Part shown: positions 9,298 through 22,990 of the stretch, in pieces
How positions within the stretch are numbered: position 1 is the stretch's first letter
Layout of the letters: each line of letters begins with the position of its first letter
NCBI GenBank assembly: GCA_023150295.1
Contig: JAKLLE010000001.1
Span: forward strand, 30,594-94,593
Length of the DNA stretch: 64,000 bases
Reading direction: 5' to 3'
DNA from: Giesbergeria sp.
Lineage (GTDB): Bacteria > Pseudomonadota > Gammaproteobacteria > Burkholderiales > Burkholderiaceae_C
The notes under the pieces: model-generated
Seen by the model: only the letters and a program-made list of their open reading frames with translations
What the model was told of the DNA's origin: nothing
Database searches by the model: none
Position numbers and translations under genes: made by a program

Positions 9298-10044
9298 CTA
9301 TTCGCGCCAGTGCTCGGCCACCCAGGTGGCGGGCTGGATGAAGCGAAAGCGCCGGTTGCGTCGCCCGGCCAGGGCATCGGGCGGATTGCATTCGCCATGA
9401 AAGATCACCACCCGCGCGCCTGGCGGCACAAAAGGGGGCTTCCAGTAGTTGGTGGGCCAGCGCGGAATTCCGTGGTACTTGAAGCTGGGGCACCAGGCCG
9501 CAGGCCAGTACTGCAGCTTGCCCTGCCTGTGCAGAAAGTCCGACAGGTAGGCCTGCTCGTTGCGGAACTGCTTGCGGATTTCGTCGAAATGGCCGCGAAA
9601 GTACTCCAGCACATCGGGATGCGCGCCCAGCTCGAAGCGGTACACCGACGAGTTGCCGGTGATGCGCCAGGGCCGCTTGTAGTCGTGGATGATCAAGAAC
9701 TCACCCGGCTGGGTGAAAAAGTCGTCCAGGCTGCCGGTGACCACCACGTCCACATCCAGGAACAACGCCGTGCCACGCAGGCCGTGCAGGTCGGCGCTGA
9801 ACGTGGCCAGCTTGGTCCAGCCGCGCTCGGGGATGCCTGCGGGCAGATCCAGCGGCGGAATCGGCAGGCAGTGCACCTCGGGGCGGATGCCGGTGTGGTC
9901 GTCGGTCAGGCAGACGAAGTGGAACTCGCCACTGAGATGGCGGCGAACCATGGCGTACAGGCGGTTGACGTACTCAGGTCCGTACTTGGTGCCCCACTTC
10001 ATGCAGATCACATGGCGCTGGTGCGCCGGGCTGGCGGCGGTCAT
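9298..10044 (-). CDS. Glycosyltransferase-like protein with DxD motif
   Basis: 248 residues, cytoplasmic by appearance (no signal peptide or membrane helix). The N-terminus ([20 protein letters not shown]) followed by [13 protein letters not shown] and [18 protein letters not shown] resembles GT-A fold sugar transferases of the GT8 kind, in which the DxD aspartates bind metal and nucleotide sugar. A later [10 protein letters not shown] segment fits the conserved H-G near the C-terminus of such enzymes. The donor and acceptor are unknown. The gene converges on the DUF4149 gene and ends eight bases after its stop. Four bases separate its start from the yhbY stop. Confidence 0.75.
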   Translation of the reverse strand: MTAASPAHQRHVICMKWGTKYGPEYVNRLYAMVRRHLSGEFHFVCLTDDHTGIRPEVHCLPIPPLDLPAGIPERGWTKLATFSADLHGLRGTALFLDVDVVVTGSLDDFFTQPGEFLIIHDYKRPWRITGNSSVYRFELGAHPDVLEYFRGHFDEIRKQFRNEQAYLSDFLHRQGKLQYWPAAWCPSFKYHGIPRWPTNYWKPPFVPPGARVVIFHGECNPPDALAGRRNRRFRFIQPATWVAEHWRE

Positions 10045-10048
10045 GGCG

Positions 10049-10525
10049 TCAGTCGGCCTGGCGCTTCTTCACCGAGGTGGGTTTGCGTTTTTTGGCGCGC
10101 TTGATCTGGCCGCCGGGCGTCAGGCGCTGGTTGCCCAGCACGCGCAGCATCTTCACTTCGGGGCGCTGCCCGCCGCGCTGGCTGTTCTTGATCACTTTCA
10201 CCGTCTTCGGGCCGGGCATGCGGTCTTCGTCGATGGCACGCTCCTTGGCCGGCTGCGGGCGCCACAGCACCAGCAGCTTGCCGATGTGCTGCACCGGGGC
10301 GGCGTTGAGTTCGGCAGCCAGTTGCTGGTACATCAGTTCGCGCTCGGCACGCTCGCCAGCCAGCACGCGGATCTTGATCAGGCCGTGTGCGTTGAGGGCT
10401 GCGTCCACTTCCTTGCGCACGCCATCGGTCAGGCCGTCGGCGCCGATGTGCACAACGGGATCCAGATGGTGCGCTTGTGCGCGCTGTTCACGGCGCTCGG
10501 CCGGGGTGAGTTCAATTTGGGGCAT
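10049..10525 (-). CDS. yhbY: YhbY-type CRM-domain RNA-binding protein
   Basis: 158 residues. The CRM domain (about residues 3-98) shows [20 protein letters not shown] at its start, [22 protein letters not shown], and the conserved [10 protein letters not shown] strand. A basic tail rich in Lys and Arg follows ([16 protein letters not shown]). YhbY homologues associate with pre-50S ribosomal subunits. ATG 10525 was chosen because homology begins there. A -10-like GATAAT on the minus strand lies six bases upstream of it, suggesting a leaderless message. It is divergent from rlmE, another ribosome-maturation gene. Confidence 0.9.
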   Translation of the reverse strand: MPQIELTPAERREQRAQAHHLDPVVHIGADGLTDGVRKEVDAALNAHGLIKIRVLAGERAERELMYQQLAAELNAAPVQHIGKLLVLWRPQPAKERAIDEDRMPGPKTVKVIKNSQRGGQRPEVKMLRVLGNQRLTPGGQIKRAKKRKPTSVKKRQAD

Positions 10526-10604
10526 GGGCGTATTATCCGTCCCCCGCCCGTCGGCGGGCCGCGGGCGCCGCCAAAGGCGCCGTGTCCAGCGACAATCGGG
10601 CCCC

Positions 10605-11276
10605 ATGAAAGTCAAAACCCAGAGCAAGAAAGTCAACAAGGCGTGGCTCAACGACCACGTGAACGACCCCTGGGTCAGGTTGGCCCAGAAAGAGGGTTAC
10701 CGTGCGCGCGCGGCCTACAAGCTCAAGGAGATCGACGAGCAGTTCGGCCTGATCCGTCCCGGGTCCACCGTGGTCGACCTGGGGTGTGCGCCGGGGGCCT
10801 GGTGCCAGTACCTGCGCAGGCGCCTGTCGCCGGACGGCGCCGCCATGGGTGCGCTCAACGGCGCCATCATTGGCCTGGATCTCCTGCCCATGGAGCCCAT
10901 CGAAGGCGTGACCTACCTGCAGGGCGACTTTCGCGAAGCCGAGGTGCTGGCGCAACTGGAGGGACTGTTGCAGGGGCGTGCAGTGGATGTGGTGGTGTCG
11001 GACATGGCGCCGAACCTATCGGGCATTGCTTCGACCGACGCCGCCCGCATTGCCCATCTGGTCGAATTGGCGGTGGACTTTGCCTGTGCCCACCTCCGGC
11101 CCGAGGGGGCACTGGTGACCAAGTTGTTCCATGGCAGTGGTTACGATGCCCTGGTGCAGTTGTTTCGCAGCCATTTCAAGGTGGTCAAGCCGGTCAAACC
11201 CAAGGCCTCACGCGACAAGTCGTCCGAAACCTTTTTGGTGGGGATCGGTCTGAAAGACGGTGTTCGGGATGCCTGA
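10605..11276 (+). CDS. rlmE: 23S rRNA 2'-O-uridine methyltransferase RlmE (FtsJ/RrmJ)
   Basis: 223 residues. It methylates the 2'-hydroxyl of U2552 (E. coli numbering) in the 23S A-loop using S-adenosylmethionine. Motifs seen are [13 protein letters not shown] with the catalytic Lys region, the SAM-binding [13 protein letters not shown], the catalytic Asp in [10 protein letters not shown], and [10 protein letters not shown] with the catalytic Lys. The start ATG 10605 lies eight bases after a -10-like GACAAT (10591-10596), again a near-leaderless arrangement. It lies directly upstream of ftsH in the same direction, the same order as in E. coli rlmE-ftsH. Confidence 0.96.
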   Translation: MKVKTQSKKVNKAWLNDHVNDPWVRLAQKEGYRARAAYKLKEIDEQFGLIRPGSTVVDLGCAPGAWCQYLRRRLSPDGAAMGALNGAIIGLDLLPMEPIEGVTYLQGDFREAEVLAQLEGLLQGRAVDVVVSDMAPNLSGIASTDAARIAHLVELAVDFACAHLRPEGALVTKLFHGSGYDALVQLFRSHFKVVKPVKPKASRDKSSETFLVGIGLKDGVRDA

Positions 11277-11343
11277 GCCTGATGGGATGTGGAAAAACCC
11301 GCGCTTTTGCCATGGATGACCCTGTCTGGCAAGGGGGACATGG

Positions 11344-11371
11344 GTTGAAACGCCTAAAATCGCTCCCATCT
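11344..11371 (+). promoter_or_regulatory. Heat-shock (sigma-32/RpoH-type) promoter of ftsH
   Basis: GTTGAAA at 11344-11350 and TCCCATCT at 11364-11371 are separated by 13 bases. The E. coli sigma-32 consensus is CTTGAAA and CCCCATnT with a 13-14 base spacer, so only one base differs in each box. Transcription would begin about 33 bases before the ftsH start. Confidence 0.75.
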
Positions 11372-11410
11372 GGTGCCTGACACCGTTTGCCACCCTCACT
11401 GGAGCCGCGC

Positions 11411-13330
<1,920 letters not shown>

Positions 13331-13351
13331 CACCCACGTACCACCACCAGC

Positions 13352-13374
13352 AACGGGGCCCAGGCCCCGTTTTG
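13352..13374 (+). terminator. Intrinsic terminator after ftsH
   Basis: Stem AACGGGGC (13352-13359) / GCCCCGTT (13364-13371) with a four-base loop and a short T run. It lies between the ftsH stop and the folP start. Confidence 0.75.
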
Positions 13375-13389
13375 TGGTTTTGAGCCCCC

Positions 13390-14256
13390 ATGAGCCTGAC
13401 CTGGCACACCTCACGCTTCACCATGGACCTGCAACGCCCGCAGGTCATGGGCATTGTCAACGCCGCACCCGATTCATTTTCTGACGGCGGACAGCATGCC
13501 GATACCGCCTCTGCGCTGCGTCACTGCGAGCAACTGCTGCGCGAGGGCGCCGACATTCTGGACATCGGCGGCGAGTCCACCCGCCCCGGCAGCCCCGCCG
13601 TGCCCCTGGAGCTAGAACGCGAGCGCGTCATTCCGGTGCTGCGCGAGGCCGTGCGTCTGGGCGTGCCGGTCTCGGTCGATACCTACAAGCCCCAGCTCAT
13701 GCAGGAAGCGCTGGACCTGGGCGCCGACATCATCAATGACATCTGGGCCTTGCGCCAGCCGGGTGCTGCGCAGGCGGTCGCTGCACACCCCCGCTGTGGC
13801 GTATGCCTGATGCACATGTACCGCGACCCGCAGACCATGCAGGTGCAGCCCATGCAGGGCGATGTGCTGCCCCAGGTGCTATCTTTTTTGCAGCAGCAGG
13901 CGCTTCATCTGCAAGCGCTGGGTGTCGAAATGCACCGCATTGTTCTGGACCCCGGCATTGGCTTTGGCAAAACGGTGGAGCAGAACTTTGCGCTGCTGGC
14001 ACGCCAGGGCGAACTGCTGGCCAGCGGCTACGCACTGCTGGCAGGCTGGTCGCGCAAGTCCTCGCTCGGCGCAGTCACGGGCCTGTCCGTGGAGCAGCGC
14101 CTGACCGCCAGCGTGGCCGCCGCCGTGCTGGCTGTCGAGCGCGGTGCCCGCATCGTGCGCGTGCACGACGTGGCCGCCACCGTGCAGGCCCTGGCTGTCT
14201 GGCGGGCCATGCAGGCCGCGCAGGCCACAACAACATCCACAGAGGGAACCCCATGA
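13390..14256 (+). CDS. folP: Dihydropteroate synthase
   Basis: 288 residues of a TIM-barrel enzyme that condenses p-aminobenzoate with dihydropterin pyrophosphate in folate synthesis, the target of sulfonamides. Signature motifs are [14 protein letters not shown] near the N-terminus, [12 protein letters not shown], the [13 protein letters not shown] strand [18 protein letters not shown] and GWSRKSSLG. The stop overlaps the glmM start in ATGA, so the two are coupled, as folP-glmM is in many proteobacteria. A repeat-like segment (13878-13922) is translated in frame as [16 protein letters not shown]. Confidence 0.96.
   Translation: MSLTWHTSRFTMDLQRPQVMGIVNAAPDSFSDGGQHADTASALRHCEQLLREGADILDIGGESTRPGSPAVPLELERERVIPVLREAVRLGVPVSVDTYKPQLMQEALDLGADIINDIWALRQPGAAQAVAAHPRCGVCLMHMYRDPQTMQVQPMQGDVLPQVLSFLQQQALHLQALGVEMHRIVLDPGIGFGKTVEQNFALLARQGELLASGYALLAGWSRKSSLGAVTGLSVEQRLTASVAAAVLAVERGARIVRVHDVAATVQALAVWRAMQAAQATTTSTEGTP
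13878..13922 (+). repeat. Dispersed two-hairpin repeat, partial copy in folP
   Basis: GCTAT followed by a T-rich stretch, GCAGCAGCAG, and the stem GCGCTT-CATCTGC-AAGCGC. The second hairpin is exact for the family; the first is only half kept. It is in frame in folP. Confidence 0.4.
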
Positions 14257-15584
14257 CACGCAAGTACTTTGGCACCGATGGCATCCGTGGCACCGTGGGG
14301 CAGCCGCCCATCACGCCGGATTTTGTGCTGCGCCTGGCCCACGCCGTGGGCCGTGTGCTGCGCCAGACCGAGGATCGCCCCACGGTGCTGATCGGCAAGG
14401 ACACGCGCATTTCGGGCTACATGCTGGAGTCGGCGCTGGAATCGGGCTTCAACTCGGCCGGGGTGGACGTGGTGCTGCTCGGGCCCTTGCCCACACCAGG
14501 GGTGGCCTACCTCACGCGGGCCCAGCGCGCCAGCCTGGGGGTGGTGATTTCTGCCAGCCACAACCCGTTTGCGGACAACGGCATCAAGTTCTTCAGCGCC
14601 CAGGGCAGCAAGCTGCCCGATGCATGGGAGCTGGCGGTGGAAGCGGCCCTCGAAGAGGCGCCGGTGTGGGTGGATTCGGCCTCCCTGGGCAAGGCCCGCA
14701 GGCTGGACGATGCGGCTGGGCGCTACATCGAATTTTGCAAAAGCACTTTTGCCGGCGACCTCACGCTCAAGGGCATGCGCATCGTGGTGGACGCTGCGCA
14801 TGGTGCGGCCTACCAGATCGCGCCCAAGGTGTTCCATGAGCTGGGTGCCGATGTGGTGTCCATTGGCTGTGCACCCGACGGCCTCAACATCAACCATGAG
14901 GTGGGTGCCACGCACCCCGATGCCCTGGTGCGTGCCGTGCGCGCCAACCATGCCGATGTCGGCATTGCCCTGGATGGCGATGCCGACCGGCTGCAAATGG
15001 TGGACGGTGCCGGGCGCCTGTACAACGGCGATGAGCTGCTCTACCTGCTGGCCCGTGACCGCATGGGGCGCGACGAACTCGTGCCCGGCGTGGTAGGCAC
15101 GCAAATGACCAACATGGCCATCGAACTGGCGCTGCGCGAGCGGGGCGTCAAGCTGGTGCGTGCCAAGGTCGGCGACCGCTATGTGCTGGAAGAACTGACG
15201 CGCCACGGCTGGCTGCTGGGCGGCGAGGGCTCGGGCCACCTGCTGGCGCTGGACAAGCACACCACGGGCGACGGACTCATCAGCGCCTTGCAGGTGCTGC
15301 AGAGCTGCGTGCGCAACGACCAAACCATGGCGGAACTGCTGGAGGGCGTACAACTCTTTCCGCAGGTGCTGCTCAACGTGCGCCTGCAGCCGGGGCAGGA
15401 CTGGCGCGCCAACACGCGCCTGGCACAGGAAACGGCAGCGGTCGAGGCCGAGCTGGGTGACGGCGGCCGAGTGCTCATCCGTGCCAGTGGCACCGAGCCG
15501 CTGTTGCGCGTGATGGTGGAGGCACGCGATGCCGCACAGGCCAGCGCCTGCGCTGAACGACTGGCCCAGGCCGCAAAAGGGTAA
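14253..15584 (+). CDS. glmM: Phosphoglucosamine mutase
   Basis: 443 residues; converts glucosamine-6-phosphate to glucosamine-1-phosphate for peptidoglycan and lipopolysaccharide. The start ATG 14253 follows AGAGGG and overlaps the folP stop. The N-terminal [10 protein letters not shown], the active-site phosphoserine loop [11 protein letters not shown] (Ser102), the metal-binding loop DGDADR, and the sugar loop GEGSGH are all present; the C-terminal phosphate-binding [12 protein letters not shown] completes the family pattern. The frame is open far upstream across folP, but homology begins at this ATG. Confidence 0.97.
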   Translation: MTRKYFGTDGIRGTVGQPPITPDFVLRLAHAVGRVLRQTEDRPTVLIGKDTRISGYMLESALESGFNSAGVDVVLLGPLPTPGVAYLTRAQRASLGVVISASHNPFADNGIKFFSAQGSKLPDAWELAVEAALEEAPVWVDSASLGKARRLDDAAGRYIEFCKSTFAGDLTLKGMRIVVDAAHGAAYQIAPKVFHELGADVVSIGCAPDGLNINHEVGATHPDALVRAVRANHADVGIALDGDADRLQMVDGAGRLYNGDELLYLLARDRMGRDELVPGVVGTQMTNMAIELALRERGVKLVRAKVGDRYVLEELTRHGWLLGGEGSGHLLALDKHTTGDGLISALQVLQSCVRNDQTMAELLEGVQLFPQVLLNVRLQPGQDWRANTRLAQETAAVEAELGDGGRVLIRASGTEPLLRVMVEARDAAQASACAERLAQAAKG

Positions 15585-15601
15585 GCGCGCTCAGGCGCGC
15601 T
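15584..15601. terminator. Hairpin between convergent glmM and EamA genes
   Basis: AGCGCGC (15584-15590), loop TCAG, GCGCGCT (15595-15601). The loop contains the stop codon of the minus-strand gene. There is no T run, so function as a bidirectional terminator is only possible. Confidence 0.35.
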
Positions 15602-16484
15602 GCAGCACCCAGCGCCGCAGGTGCGGCCACAGCAGGTTGAGCGCCAGACCGCCCATCACCAGTGCGGCGGCCAGCAGCTTCCAGCCCGGCAGCGATTCGC
15701 CCAGCCAGAAGGCCGAAGCGCCCATGCCGAACACCGGCACCAGCAGCGCCATGGGCGTGACCGTGGCGGCCGGATAGCGGGCCAGCAGCCAGCCCCAGGC
15801 GGCGTAGCCGAACAGGCTGTTGCCCACGGCCTGCCACGCGACGGCGGCCCAGGCGGCGGCGTCGGCATGTTCCAGGGCGGTGCGCACCGGCGTCCAGCCT
15901 TCCTGCCACAGCGTGAGCACCACCAGCGGCGGCACGGCAAAGGCGCTGGACCAGACCACGTAGGCCAGCATGTTCACACGTCCGGCCTGGCGCGAAACAA
16001 TGTTGCCGCCCGCCCAGGACAAGGCGGCCAAGAGCATCAGCACCAGACCCAGCGGGGTGGCGCTGCCGTCGGTGTGCAGCAGGATCACGCCAATGCCGCC
16101 GGCGGCCAGTGCCAGTGACACACCCTGTACCGGGTGCGCCCGCTCGCCCGAGAGCCACATTGCCAGCCCGATGGTGAAGAACACCTGCGTTTGCACCACC
16201 AGCGAGGCCAGGCCCGGAGAGATGTGGCCATTCATGGCAATGAACATCAGCCCGAATTGCCCCACGCCGATCAACAGCCCGTAGGACGCCAGATTGCGCC
16301 AGGGCACTGCTGGCCGCGCCACCAGAAAGATGGCAGGCAGGATGACCGCCACAAAGCGCAGGGTGGCAAACAGCAGCGGCGGCATTTGTGCCAGGGCCAG
16401 CTTGATGACCGCGAAATTGGTGCCCCAGACGGCAACCACACCCAGTCCCAACAGAAAGTGGCGCAGTGAAAGCGAAGGGTGCAT
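15591..16484 (-). CDS. EamA/DMT-family permease
   Basis: 297 residues with about ten hydrophobic segments arranged as two EamA repeats, the pattern of drug/metabolite transporter (DMT) family exporters. The N-terminus MHPSLSLRHFLLGLGVVAVW and the following NFAVIKLALAQMPP match the conserved first repeat (W-G-x-N-F). The second repeat begins near residue 145 (LGLVLMLLAALSWAGGNI). The substrate is not predictable; family members export amino acids or metabolites. It converges on glmM with six bases between the stops. ATG 16484 is where homology starts, although the frame is open upstream. Confidence 0.88.
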   Translation of the reverse strand: MHPSLSLRHFLLGLGVVAVWGTNFAVIKLALAQMPPLLFATLRFVAVILPAIFLVARPAVPWRNLASYGLLIGVGQFGLMFIAMNGHISPGLASLVVQTQVFFTIGLAMWLSGERAHPVQGVSLALAAGGIGVILLHTDGSATPLGLVLMLLAALSWAGGNIVSRQAGRVNMLAYVVWSSAFAVPPLVVLTLWQEGWTPVRTALEHADAAAWAAVAWQAVGNSLFGYAAWGWLLARYPAATVTPMALLVPVFGMGASAFWLGESLPGWKLLAAALVMGGLALNLLWPHLRRWVLQRA

Positions 16485-16549
16485 GGTGGTGGTGACGTGG
16501 GTGCGCGCAGCGAGGGCTGTCTGCGCGGCAGAGCCCAGAGTCTGACAGA

Positions 16550-17089
16550 TCAGCCCGCCGATTGCAGCAAGCGCAGCATTTCGGCCCCCCAGGCCAGTTC
16601 CCCTTGCTCGTACAGAATGCCTTTTCTCAGGATCATGTGCTGGATGGCCTGCGCGCGTGACAGCGGCTTGCCCGGTGCAAAGTCCCGTGCCTCGATCTGC
16701 AGGTACTGCGCCAGGCGCTCCTGGTGCAGTGCCAGGTGGCGCTGGAGTTCTGGGACCAGATCGACCTCGCCCAGCACGGCATCGGCGCGCAGCTTCACGG
16801 TGAAGGCGTCGCGCAGGTCCATGGGTTCCGTGCTTTCCTGGGCCCAGCGCGCCAACTCGGCGCGGCCTGCGCCCAACACGCGGTAGTGCTTCTTGCGCGT
16901 CTTGCCTGCATCGGGCGGCACAAAGCCTTCGATCCAGCCTGCCGCTTCCATGCGTGCCAGCTCGCGGTAGATCTGCTGGTGCGTGGCGTGCCAAAAGTAG
17001 CCAATGGACTTGTCGAACCGCCGCGCCAGGTCGTAGCCCGAGGTGGACTTTTCCAACAGTGAAGTGAGGACTGCGTGCGGCAAAGACAT
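16550..17089 (-). CDS. PadR-family transcriptional regulator
   Basis: 179 residues. The N-terminal winged helix (MSLPHAVLTSLLEKSTSGYD, then RFDKSIGYFWHATHQQIYREL) is the classical PadR pattern, and the C-terminal half (about 90-175) fits the Vir_act_alpha_C helical dimerisation domain. PadR proteins are usually repressors that lose DNA affinity on binding small aromatic or acyl ligands. The gene is divergent from the dienoyl-CoA reductase gene, and two matching palindromes lie between them, so autoregulation and control of the fatty-acid genes is a reasonable inference. ATG 17089 was chosen by homology. Confidence 0.88.
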   Translation of the reverse strand: MSLPHAVLTSLLEKSTSGYDLARRFDKSIGYFWHATHQQIYRELARMEAAGWIEGFVPPDAGKTRKKHYRVLGAGRAELARWAQESTEPMDLRDAFTVKLRADAVLGEVDLVPELQRHLALHQERLAQYLQIEARDFAPGKPLSRAQAIQHMILRKGILYEQGELAWGAEMLRLLQSAG

Positions 17090-17103
17090 GCGGTTCAGTC
17101 TAG

Positions 17104-19730
<2,627 letters not shown>

Positions 19731-19731
<1 letters not shown>

Positions 19732-19796
19732 TTTGCTATTAAATTGATAGCTGCTTGCGCTTATCCATCAAGCGTTTGTGGCCAAAAATACCTACA
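19731..19796 (+). repeat. Dispersed two-hairpin repeat, intergenic copy after fadH
   Basis: Forward copy. First hairpin GCTATTAAATTGATAGC, then TGCTTGCGCTTATCC and the second hairpin with arms GCGCTT and AAGCG. It ends in a GGCCAAAAATACC tail and fills the 75-base gap between fadH and the isomerase gene. Confidence 0.8.
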
Positions 19797-19806
19797 AGGA
19801 GCTTCC

Positions 19807-20622
19807 ATGCCGACCTTTGAGACCCTTGCCGTCACGCTGCAAGACCACATCGCCACCATCCGCCTGAACCGCCCGGACAAGGCCAACGCCATGAACGCCA
19901 CCATGTGGCAGGAAATCCGCCAGGCCTTTGACTGGGTGGACGCCACGCCCGAGGCCCGCGTGGCCGTGCTGCAGGCCGAGGGCAAGTACTTCACCGCCGG
20001 TATCGACCTGCAGATGATGATGGGCCTGTCTGCCCACATCGCCGACGACTGCGAAGGCCGCATGCGCGAAAAGCTGCGCCGCCTCATCCTCGATCTGCAA
20101 GACACCCTCACCAGCCTGGAGCGCTGCCGCAAGCCCGTGCTTGCCGCCATCCACGGTGGTTGCATCGGTGGCGGCATCGACCTCATCACCTGCGCCGACA
20201 TGCGCTACTGCAGCGAGGACGCCAGCTTCACCATCAAGGAAATCGACATCGGCATGGTGGCCGACGTGGGCACCTTGCAGCGCCTGCCCAAGCTCATCGG
20301 CCAAGGCATCACGCGCGAACTGGCCTACACCGGGCGCATCTTTGGCGCCGAAGAAGCGCAGCGCATCGGCCTGGTCAACCGCGTGTTCCACACGCGCGAG
20401 GCCTTGTACGCCGGGGTGCAGCAGATCGCCGCCACCATCGCCGCCAAGTCGCCGCTGTCCGTCCGCGGCACCAAGGAAATGCTCAACTACGCCCGCGACC
20501 ACAGCGTGGCCGACAGCCTGAACTACATCGCCACCTGGAACGCGGCCATGCTGCAAAGCAAGGACCTGATGGAAGCCATGACAGCCAATATGGCCAAGAA
20601 AGCGCCGGAGTTCAAGGACTGA
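19807..20622 (+). CDS. Crotonase-family protein, probably dienoyl-CoA isomerase (ECH1-like)
   Basis: 271 residues with the crotonase fold. The oxyanion-hole segments are around GKYFTAGIDLQMM and HGGCIGGGIDLITCAD. The segment EIDIGMVADVGTLQRLPK closely matches mammalian delta3,5-delta2,4-dienoyl-CoA isomerase (ECH1), whose catalytic Glu and Asp lie in this stretch (E and D are both kept here). This makes isomerase more likely than hydratase. The product would feed 2,4-dienoyl-CoA to the reductase encoded just upstream. ATG 19807 follows AAGGAGC. The gene is cotranscribed with fadH unless the repeat between them interferes. Confidence 0.85.
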   Translation: MPTFETLAVTLQDHIATIRLNRPDKANAMNATMWQEIRQAFDWVDATPEARVAVLQAEGKYFTAGIDLQMMMGLSAHIADDCEGRMREKLRRLILDLQDTLTSLERCRKPVLAAIHGGCIGGGIDLITCADMRYCSEDASFTIKEIDIGMVADVGTLQRLPKLIGQGITRELAYTGRIFGAEEAQRIGLVNRVFHTREALYAGVQQIAATIAAKSPLSVRGTKEMLNYARDHSVADSLNYIATWNAAMLQSKDLMEAMTANMAKKAPEFKD

Positions 20623-20660
20623 CGATTTCCAGAGGGCCGAGCCGACATGGCAGATGCCCG

Positions 20661-21560
20661 CTAACGCACCAACTCTGCCCCCGCTGCCTGCTGCACGCAG
20701 CGTCCCAGCCGCTCCAGCGCTGGCAAGGGCAGGTTGGCGCATTGCCAGTACAGCGGCACATCCAGGTGCTGGCCAGGCAGCAGTTCCACCAGGCGGCCAC
20801 TGCGCAGGTGTTCATGCACCATGTGCCATGGGTTCATGCCCCAGCCAATGCCACCGAGGCAGGCGTCCACAAAGGCCTGGGTGGAGGGCAGGCGGTGGGC
20901 GAACAGCGGGACTTGCTTGCGTACGGCACGGCGCACCCAGCGGTCCTGCAGGCGATCGTTGCGGTCAAACACCAGGCTGGGCGCCTGGGCCAGTGCGGCC
21001 GGGGTCACTCCTTGCGCAAACCAGTGCTGCACATAGGCGGGCGAGGCGGTGGCCAGGTAGCGCAGGCCGCCCAGCTTGCGGCTGCGGCAGCCCTGGATGG
21101 GTTGTGCCAACGAGGTCACTGCGCCCAGCACATGGCCCCGGCGCAGCCAGTCACCGGTGTGGTCCTGGTCGTCCACGGCCACGTCCACCAGGGTGTCGTC
21201 TTCGGCGCTGAAAGCCTGCAGCGCGGCAATGAACCAGGTGGCCAGGCTGTCGGCGTTGATGGCGATGCGTACCGTGGTGCGTGCCAGGTGGGGTTGTGCA
21301 TCGCCCACCCAGGGCAGGTCGCGCCGCAGCTCGTCTTCCAGCAGCGCCACCGTATGTGCATGGCGGCACAGTCGCGCGCCCAGTTCGGTGGGGATGCAGG
21401 GTTGGCCGCGTACCACCAGCACGGCGCCGGCCCGGTCTTCCAGCAGACGGATGCGTTGCGATACGGCCGATGGCGTGACGTGCAGCAGGCGCGCGGCACG
21501 CTCAAAGCTGCCTTCGCGTGCCACGATGGCCAGGGTGGTGAGCAGGGTGGGGTCGAGCAT
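20661..21560 (-). CDS. argP: LysR-family regulator of the ArgP/LysG type
   Basis: 299 residues. The N-terminal helix-turn-helix shows EGSFERAARLLHVTPSAVSQ, followed by RIRLLEDRAGAVLVVRGQP and PTELGARLCRHA, all very typical of ArgP (IciA/LysG). Residues 90-290 form the periplasmic-binding-like effector domain. ArgP-type proteins activate an arginine or lysine exporter gene in response to the basic amino acid. Here it is divergent from an ArgO/LysE-type exporter gene with 85 bases between, the classical pair. The gap holds an AT-rich stretch with imperfect dyads such as AGCAGAATTTGCT. Confidence 0.88.
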   Translation of the reverse strand: MLDPTLLTTLAIVAREGSFERAARLLHVTPSAVSQRIRLLEDRAGAVLVVRGQPCIPTELGARLCRHAHTVALLEDELRRDLPWVGDAQPHLARTTVRIAINADSLATWFIAALQAFSAEDDTLVDVAVDDQDHTGDWLRRGHVLGAVTSLAQPIQGCRSRKLGGLRYLATASPAYVQHWFAQGVTPAALAQAPSLVFDRNDRLQDRWVRRAVRKQVPLFAHRLPSTQAFVDACLGGIGWGMNPWHMVHEHLRSGRLVELLPGQHLDVPLYWQCANLPLPALERLGRCVQQAAGAELVR

Positions 21561-21645
21561 GCGGCTGATTCAACGTTAGCAATACTGAATTTAGATTAGC
21601 AGAATTTGCTGGTAGGTGGCATGGTGCTTCGCCATACTGCGCACC

Positions 21646-22299
21646 ATGTTCTCTTCCTCTGCGGTTTTGGATGTCTCTGCCATGGTGCCGGTGTTTGTGG
21701 CGGGATTGGTGCTGACGCTCTCGCTCATCGCGGCCATCGGGGCGCAGAACACCTATGTGTTGCGCCAGGGCCTGCGACGTGAGCATGTGGCCCTGGTGGT
21801 GCTGGTGTGTGTTGCGCTCGATGCCGCGCTCATGGCGCTGGGCATCAGTGGGTTGGCGGCGTTCTTGGTGCGCAGCCCAGTGCTGTTGCGCGCAGTGGCG
21901 TGCTTGGGTGCCGCAGCCTTGGCCTGGTATGCCTGGCAGGCCTTCGGTCGCGCGTTGCAGCCCCAGGCCCTGCAGGCGCAGGCCCAAGGCCAGCGGCAGG
22001 CGCCACGGCAGGTGCTTGCCCAGGTACTGGGCATCAGTCTGCTCAACCCCCATGTATACCTGGATACGGTGCTGCTGATTGGCGCCATGGGGGCGCAGCA
22101 GCCAGCGGGGGCACAAGGCATCTTTTGGCTCGGGGCCACCAGTGCCAGCGCGCTGTGGTTTCTGGGGCTGGGTTTTGGTGCACGCTGGCTGGCGCCCGTA
22201 TTTGCAAGGCCCGAGGCATGGCGCGCGCTGGACTTGTCGGTGGCCGTGATGATGGGCTGGCTGGCCTGGGGATTGCTGCGGCAGGGTTGGAGTGGGTAG
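21646..22299 (+). CDS. argO: LysE/ArgO-family basic amino acid exporter
   Basis: 217 residues with five or six hydrophobic segments. The conserved LysE motif appears as IAAIGAQNTYVLRQGLRREH near the N-terminus, and the C-terminal half contains SLLNPHVYLDTVLLIG with the family's N-P-H pattern. These proteins export L-lysine and/or L-arginine. The divergent ArgP-type regulator supports the role. The start is uncertain: ATG 21646 is used, but ATG 21682 (MVPVFVAGLVLTLS) would begin nearer to the first membrane segment. Neither has a strong ribosome binding site. Confidence 0.85.
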   Translation: MFSSSAVLDVSAMVPVFVAGLVLTLSLIAAIGAQNTYVLRQGLRREHVALVVLVCVALDAALMALGISGLAAFLVRSPVLLRAVACLGAAALAWYAWQAFGRALQPQALQAQAQGQRQAPRQVLAQVLGISLLNPHVYLDTVLLIGAMGAQQPAGAQGIFWLGATSASALWFLGLGFGARWLAPVFARPEAWRALDLSVAVMMGWLAWGLLRQGWSG

Positions 22300-22333
22300 C
22301 GGGGGTTTGGGTCTCGCGCGACAATCACGCGCC

Positions 22334-22954
22334 GTGAACCACAACCCCTCTGCCCAGACGCAGGCAGTGGGCTGCACCTTGTGCCAGCCCAGCGCCTTGC
22401 AACAGTTGCTGCAATCCCATGCACAGGCCAGCGCCCAGTGGATGGCGCTGCCCCGCCTTGCGTTGGATGGCGGGCAGGTGTTGTTGCGGGCGGGAGAGAG
22501 GGTGGAGCAGTGCTGGTGGGTGGAGCGCGGTCTCTTGCGCAGCTACTACCTGGATGCTCAGGGCAGGGAGAGCAACCGGGCCTTCCATTGCGAGGGCGAC
22601 TGGGTGGGGCATGGTGTGCCGCCTGTGCCGGCAGTCAGCGAACACCATGTCGAAGCCCTGGAGCCGAGTGTGGTGGTGGTGTTGCCTTACGCCGTGCTGC
22701 GCAGCTTGTTGCAGGACCACCCGGCATTGGAGCCTCTGCTGCACGAGGCCCACAACAGCCTGTTTGCTGCACAGGCACGGCGCGAGGCCAGCCTGTTGGG
22801 CCACAGCCCTGCAGAGCGCTACCAGGCCTTTCGCGCAAGCCATGCCCACTTGGAGGGGCGCTTGCCCTTGCACCATGTGGCCCGCTATCTGGGCGTGACC
22901 AACGTGTCCCTCTCTCGCATTCGGGCTCGGTTGGGGCTGTCAGGCAAGGGCTGA
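22334..22954 (+). CDS. Crp/Fnr-family transcriptional regulator
   Basis: 206 residues from GTG 22334. The N-terminal half is a cyclic-nucleotide-binding-type beta barrel (GGQVLLRAGERVEQCWWVER), but the phosphate-binding cassette of true cAMP receptors is not evident. The C-terminal helix-turn-helix is HHVARYLGVTNVSLSRIRAR. A -10-like GACAAT lies eight bases before the GTG, suggesting a leaderless or nearly leaderless message. The frame is open upstream into the argO end. The regulated genes are unknown; the neighbour downstream is the convergent sulfite dehydrogenase operon. Confidence 0.82.
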   Translation: MNHNPSAQTQAVGCTLCQPSALQQLLQSHAQASAQWMALPRLALDGGQVLLRAGERVEQCWWVERGLLRSYYLDAQGRESNRAFHCEGDWVGHGVPPVPAVSEHHVEALEPSVVVVLPYAVLRSLLQDHPALEPLLHEAHNSLFAAQARREASLLGHSPAERYQAFRASHAHLEGRLPLHHVARYLGVTNVSLSRIRARLGLSGKG

Positions 22955-22990
22955 CAGGACAGCACCGTTGTGCTCTTCCTGGCCCATCGC

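Noticed and set aside
11387..11410. TTG 11387 as the ftsH start
   Set aside because: It would add eight residues unlike FtsH, and the GGAG site favours TTG 11411.
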